Source: Komagataeibacter oboediens
GTDB taxonomy: Bacteria; Pseudomonadota; Alphaproteobacteria; Acetobacterales; Acetobacteraceae
Direction of reading: 5' to 3'
Assembly: GCF_003207815.1 (NCBI RefSeq)
Contig: NZ_NKTX01000013.1
Span: forward strand, 1 to 64,000
DNA length: 64,000 nt
Below the pieces are notes generated by a model. It saw nothing but the letters and a program-made list of their open reading frames with translations. It was not told the DNA's origin and did not search any database. Of the stretch, positions 61,848-64,000 are shown piece after piece. Position 1 is the first letter of the stretch, and each line of letters starts with the position of its first letter. Made by a program: the position numbers and the translations under genes.

Positions 61848-62650
61848 AGTAACTGGTTCCTTATTTCCGAACATGCCTGATGCAGAACCGGAATAATACT
61901 CTCTTTTTTCTCGGGGGAACTGATCTTCTCGACACGGGTCCCCATGTTCAGGGCGGCAACCTGCACCCCGTCGCGCCGGATCAGTGGAACGGCAATCGAA
62001 CAGTACCCGATCTCGACTTCCTGTTCGACAATACAGAATCCAGTCTCGGCAGTATGGGAGAAGATTTCACTTAACCGCTGTTTGTCTGTCACCGTAAAGG
62101 GCGTCAGGCGCACGGGTGACAGGTTCTGGAGGAACGTGTCACGTTCCTCGGGCGGCAGGGCGGAAATCAGGATACGCCCGACGGCGCTGCAATATGCGGG
62201 CAGCCGCATGCCGATGTTTTCCCGGATCTGATAAGTCGGTGATTTCCCGGGGGAAGCATACGCGATCATCAGGGCCTCGGTCTGGTCCATGACCGCGACG
62301 GAACAGTTGGCGTCCAGTTCGGTGGCCAGTCGTTCGCATAATGGCTGGAGGATGGACGATATGGGGTTGGTATCAAGATAACTGCTGGCCAGTTCCAGAA
62401 TCTTGGGCTGTATCCTGAACAGCCGCCCCTCCTCGGCAAGATAGCCCATATGTACAAGGGTCAGAAGCGCACGGCGCACGGTCGCGCGGGGAAGGTCCAG
62501 CTTCCGTGCGATTTCACTCAGCGTCATGGCCCGGCTGTCGGATGAGAAAGTCCCGAGAACGCCCAGGCCACGCGCCAGTGCTTCCGAAAAATCCCTGCCT
62601 GCCGGGTTTGCACTCCGTGCATCGGCGCTGCTGCTCTGAAGCCGGCTCAT
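61844..62650 (-). CDS. IclR-family transcriptional regulator
   Basis: A 268-residue regulator with a winged helix-turn-helix (SRAMTLSEIARKLDLPRATVRRALLTLVHMGYL, about 40-75) and an IclR effector domain (YQIRENIGMRLPAYCSAVGRILISALPPEE and GFCIVEQEVEIGYCSIAVPLI). The pattern is that of PcaU/PcaR-type regulators of aromatic catabolism. The stop overlaps the lipase start by 4 bp, so it is coupled to the gene group it probably controls. The 108 bp between it and the upstream glutamine-synthetase-like gene may contain a promoter. Confidence 0.87.
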   Translation of the reverse strand: MSRLQSSSADARSANPAGRDFSEALARGLGVLGTFSSDSRAMTLSEIARKLDLPRATVRRALLTLVHMGYLAEEGRLFRIQPKILELASSYLDTNPISSILQPLCERLATELDANCSVAVMDQTEALMIAYASPGKSPTYQIRENIGMRLPAYCSAVGRILISALPPEERDTFLQNLSPVRLTPFTVTDKQRLSEIFSHTAETGFCIVEQEVEIGYCSIAVPLIRRDGVQVAALNMGTRVEKISSPEKKESIIPVLHQACSEIRNQLL

Positions 62651-62758
62651 GTTCTGATGGTTCCCATGTTATGTCAGGTTGGCCATGGATATGTCACGTC
62701 ACATGGACTGCCATATCCCGGCCATGGCAGGAACTGCCTGACCGGGATGTGGTGGGGT

Positions 62759-64000
62759 TCAGAACAGGTCGAAATATTCCCGCTGTTCCCATTCGCTTAC
62801 CTCCAGTTCATACCGCCTGATTTCTGATCGTTTTATCTGCGTTATATAATCTATGAACAGTCCGCCAAAGGCTGCGCGGAATGTCTCGTTGGTCTGCAGC
62901 GCATCCACTGCTTCGGCCAGGGTCTGGGGCAGAAGGGGGCTCTGGTTGTCATAGGGGGTTTCGGTCGGCGGTCCCGGGTCAATCTTCTGGGCCAGCCCGT
63001 CCATGCCCGCCACGACCTGCGATGCGAGGTACAGATAGGGATTGGCCGCGGGTTCGCCCACACGGTTTTCCACGCGCGACGCCCTGTCGCCCGGTGCGCA
63101 TAGCGCCCGTACCATGACGCCCCTGTTGTCGATGCCCCATGCCGCCCGGTCCGGCGCAAGTGAGAAGGGGCGGTAGCGTTTGTACCCATTGATGGTCGGG
63201 GTGGAGAAGACAGCCGCCGCTGCAGCATTCTTCAGCAGCCCGCCCATCCAGTGCAGCCCCGTTTCCGACATGGCTTCCGTCGGGCCTGATGGTTCGAAAA
63301 CATTCCGGTGGGTCGCACGATCGCATAGCGACTGATGCAGGTGCCACCCGCTTGACATGACCGAGGGCAGGCGGGGCCGGCACATGAAGCTGGCATGATA
63401 GCCATGACGCTGGCAGACCTGCTTTGCGGCGGCACGGAACAGGACCATGTCATCGGCAGGCTGGCTGCCCTGTCCGACATTGAAGACCATTTCCACCTGG
63501 CTGGGTCCGAATTCCACCTCCAGCGAGGCAAGGTCAAGCCCGAGGCCCTGAACATTTTTCCGCAGGACTTCAAGAATCGGGTCCAGCGTATCGTAATTCA
63601 GCTCCGTCAGGTAGTTGTACCCGCGATGGGTCAGTTCCACCGTGGAGGGTTCCCCCGGCTGTCCTGCATCCGATAGCGCAAGCCGGGGATCGACCATGCG
63701 CGTAAGGTGGAATTCAACCTCCAGTCCCGACATGAAATCATATCCCTGATCAGCCAGGGATTTCATGGCATTGTGGCACAGGTGGCGTGTGGCGATCGGG
63801 ACGGGGCGGCCATCCCTGAAATACAGATCACAGAGTACCCAGCCCGAATGCGGTGCCCAGGGCAGCACCCGGAACGTCGTGGGGTCAGGCACCATGACCA
63901 TGTCGGCCGACCCGCGCATTTCCTTCAGCCCCGGAACATTCTGGGGCGTGAAGACGGAAATGACCGTGCGGTGCGCCGTATCTTTCATCAGCAGCGATGA
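62759..64000 (-). CDS. Glutamine-synthetase-family protein (5' end beyond window)
   Basis: At least 413 residues are visible and the frame is open to the window edge, so the start is outside; an ATG at 63988 is probably internal. It carries GS-fold motifs: LEVEFHL, SLEVEFGPSQVEM (Glu ligands), SSGWHLHQSLCD (His) and the Arg of ENRVGEPAANPYLYLASQ. It ends EWEQREYFDLF. The sequence differs clearly from the GlnT-type gene at 56803 and from GlnA. Members of this group include gamma-glutamyl-amine ligases. It lies upstream of the IclR, lipase, amidohydrolase and lactonase genes on the same strand. Confidence 0.82.
   Translation of the reverse strand, partial: SSLLMKDTAHRTVISVFTPQNVPGLKEMRGSADMVMVPDPTTFRVLPWAPHSGWVLCDLYFRDGRPVPIATRHLCHNAMKSLADQGYDFMSGLEVEFHLTRMVDPRLALSDAGQPGEPSTVELTHRGYNYLTELNYDTLDPILEVLRKNVQGLGLDLASLEVEFGPSQVEMVFNVGQGSQPADDMVLFRAAAKQVCQRHGYHASFMCRPRLPSVMSSGWHLHQSLCDRATHRNVFEPSGPTEAMSETGLHWMGGLLKNAAAAAVFSTPTINGYKRYRPFSLAPDRAAWGIDNRGVMVRALCAPGDRASRVENRVGEPAANPYLYLASQVVAGMDGLAQKIDPGPPTETPYDNQSPLLPQTLAEAVDALQTNETFRAAFGGLFIDYITQIKRSEIRRYELEVSEWEQREYFDLF

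Noticed and set aside
1-64000. CRISPR arrays, rRNA or tRNA genes, prophage genes
   Set aside because: No regularly spaced repeats, no cloverleaf or rRNA core sequence and no phage structural genes were seen by eye; a dedicated scan was not possible.

Overview
The window looks like chromosomal DNA of an acetic acid bacterium (Acetobacteraceae), most likely Komagataeibacter or Gluconacetobacter. The evidence is a secreted GH68 levansucrase followed by a GH32 exolevanase, both close to Gluconacetobacter diazotrophicus LsdA and LsdB. They sit beside a complete type II secretion (T2SS) gene set. Two cytochrome bd-type quinol oxidases also fit this family. Genus is inferred from protein resemblance only.

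Layout. 0-0.64 kb: the 3' part of an IS3-family element. 0.9-16.4 kb: levan utilisation and its export machine. lsdA-lsdB run leftwards behind a left-going T2SS operon (lytic transglycosylase-gspL-M-N-D-K). A divergent right-going operon carries gspG-O-E-F-H-I-J. 16.5-19.5 kb: a degraded IS5-type transposase, tag, an epoxide hydrolase and a decayed MocR-type regulator. 19.4-26.6 kb: cydDCAB plus two tiny membrane-protein genes, preceded by a cluster of small hairpins and closed by a strong terminator. 26.9-30.2 kb: a tetR-like gene divergent from a flavin monooxygenase and an alpha/beta hydrolase, with two tetO-like palindromes between them. 30.7-34.5 kb: LacI regulator, shikimate dehydrogenase-like enzyme and sugar-porter-type MFS. 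35-38.9 kb: LysR, OprB-type porin and OFA-family MFS, all leftward. 39.1-42.8 kb: a frameshifted TetR gene, then cioAB and a small DUF2474-like (CioZ) gene. 43.1-45.6 kb: a TonB-dependent siderophore-type receptor.

45.9-58.2 kb is the metabolic centrepiece. A leftward soxB-D-A-G-purU operon and a rightward mgsA-B-C-glnT/gmaS operon flank two regulators (LysR and XRE-cupin). Together these could encode a whole N-methylglutamate route: amine to gamma-glutamylmethylamide, then N-methylglutamate, then glutamate plus a folate-bound C1 unit. PurU would recycle the folate. 58.2-64 kb is a leftward group: a second glutamine-synthetase-like gene cut by the window edge, IclR regulator, secreted lipase-type hydrolase, amidohydrolase and a metallo-beta-lactamase-fold lactonase-like protein.

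No rRNA, tRNA or CRISPR array was recognised. Functions rest on motifs and remembered family sequences; no database search was possible.
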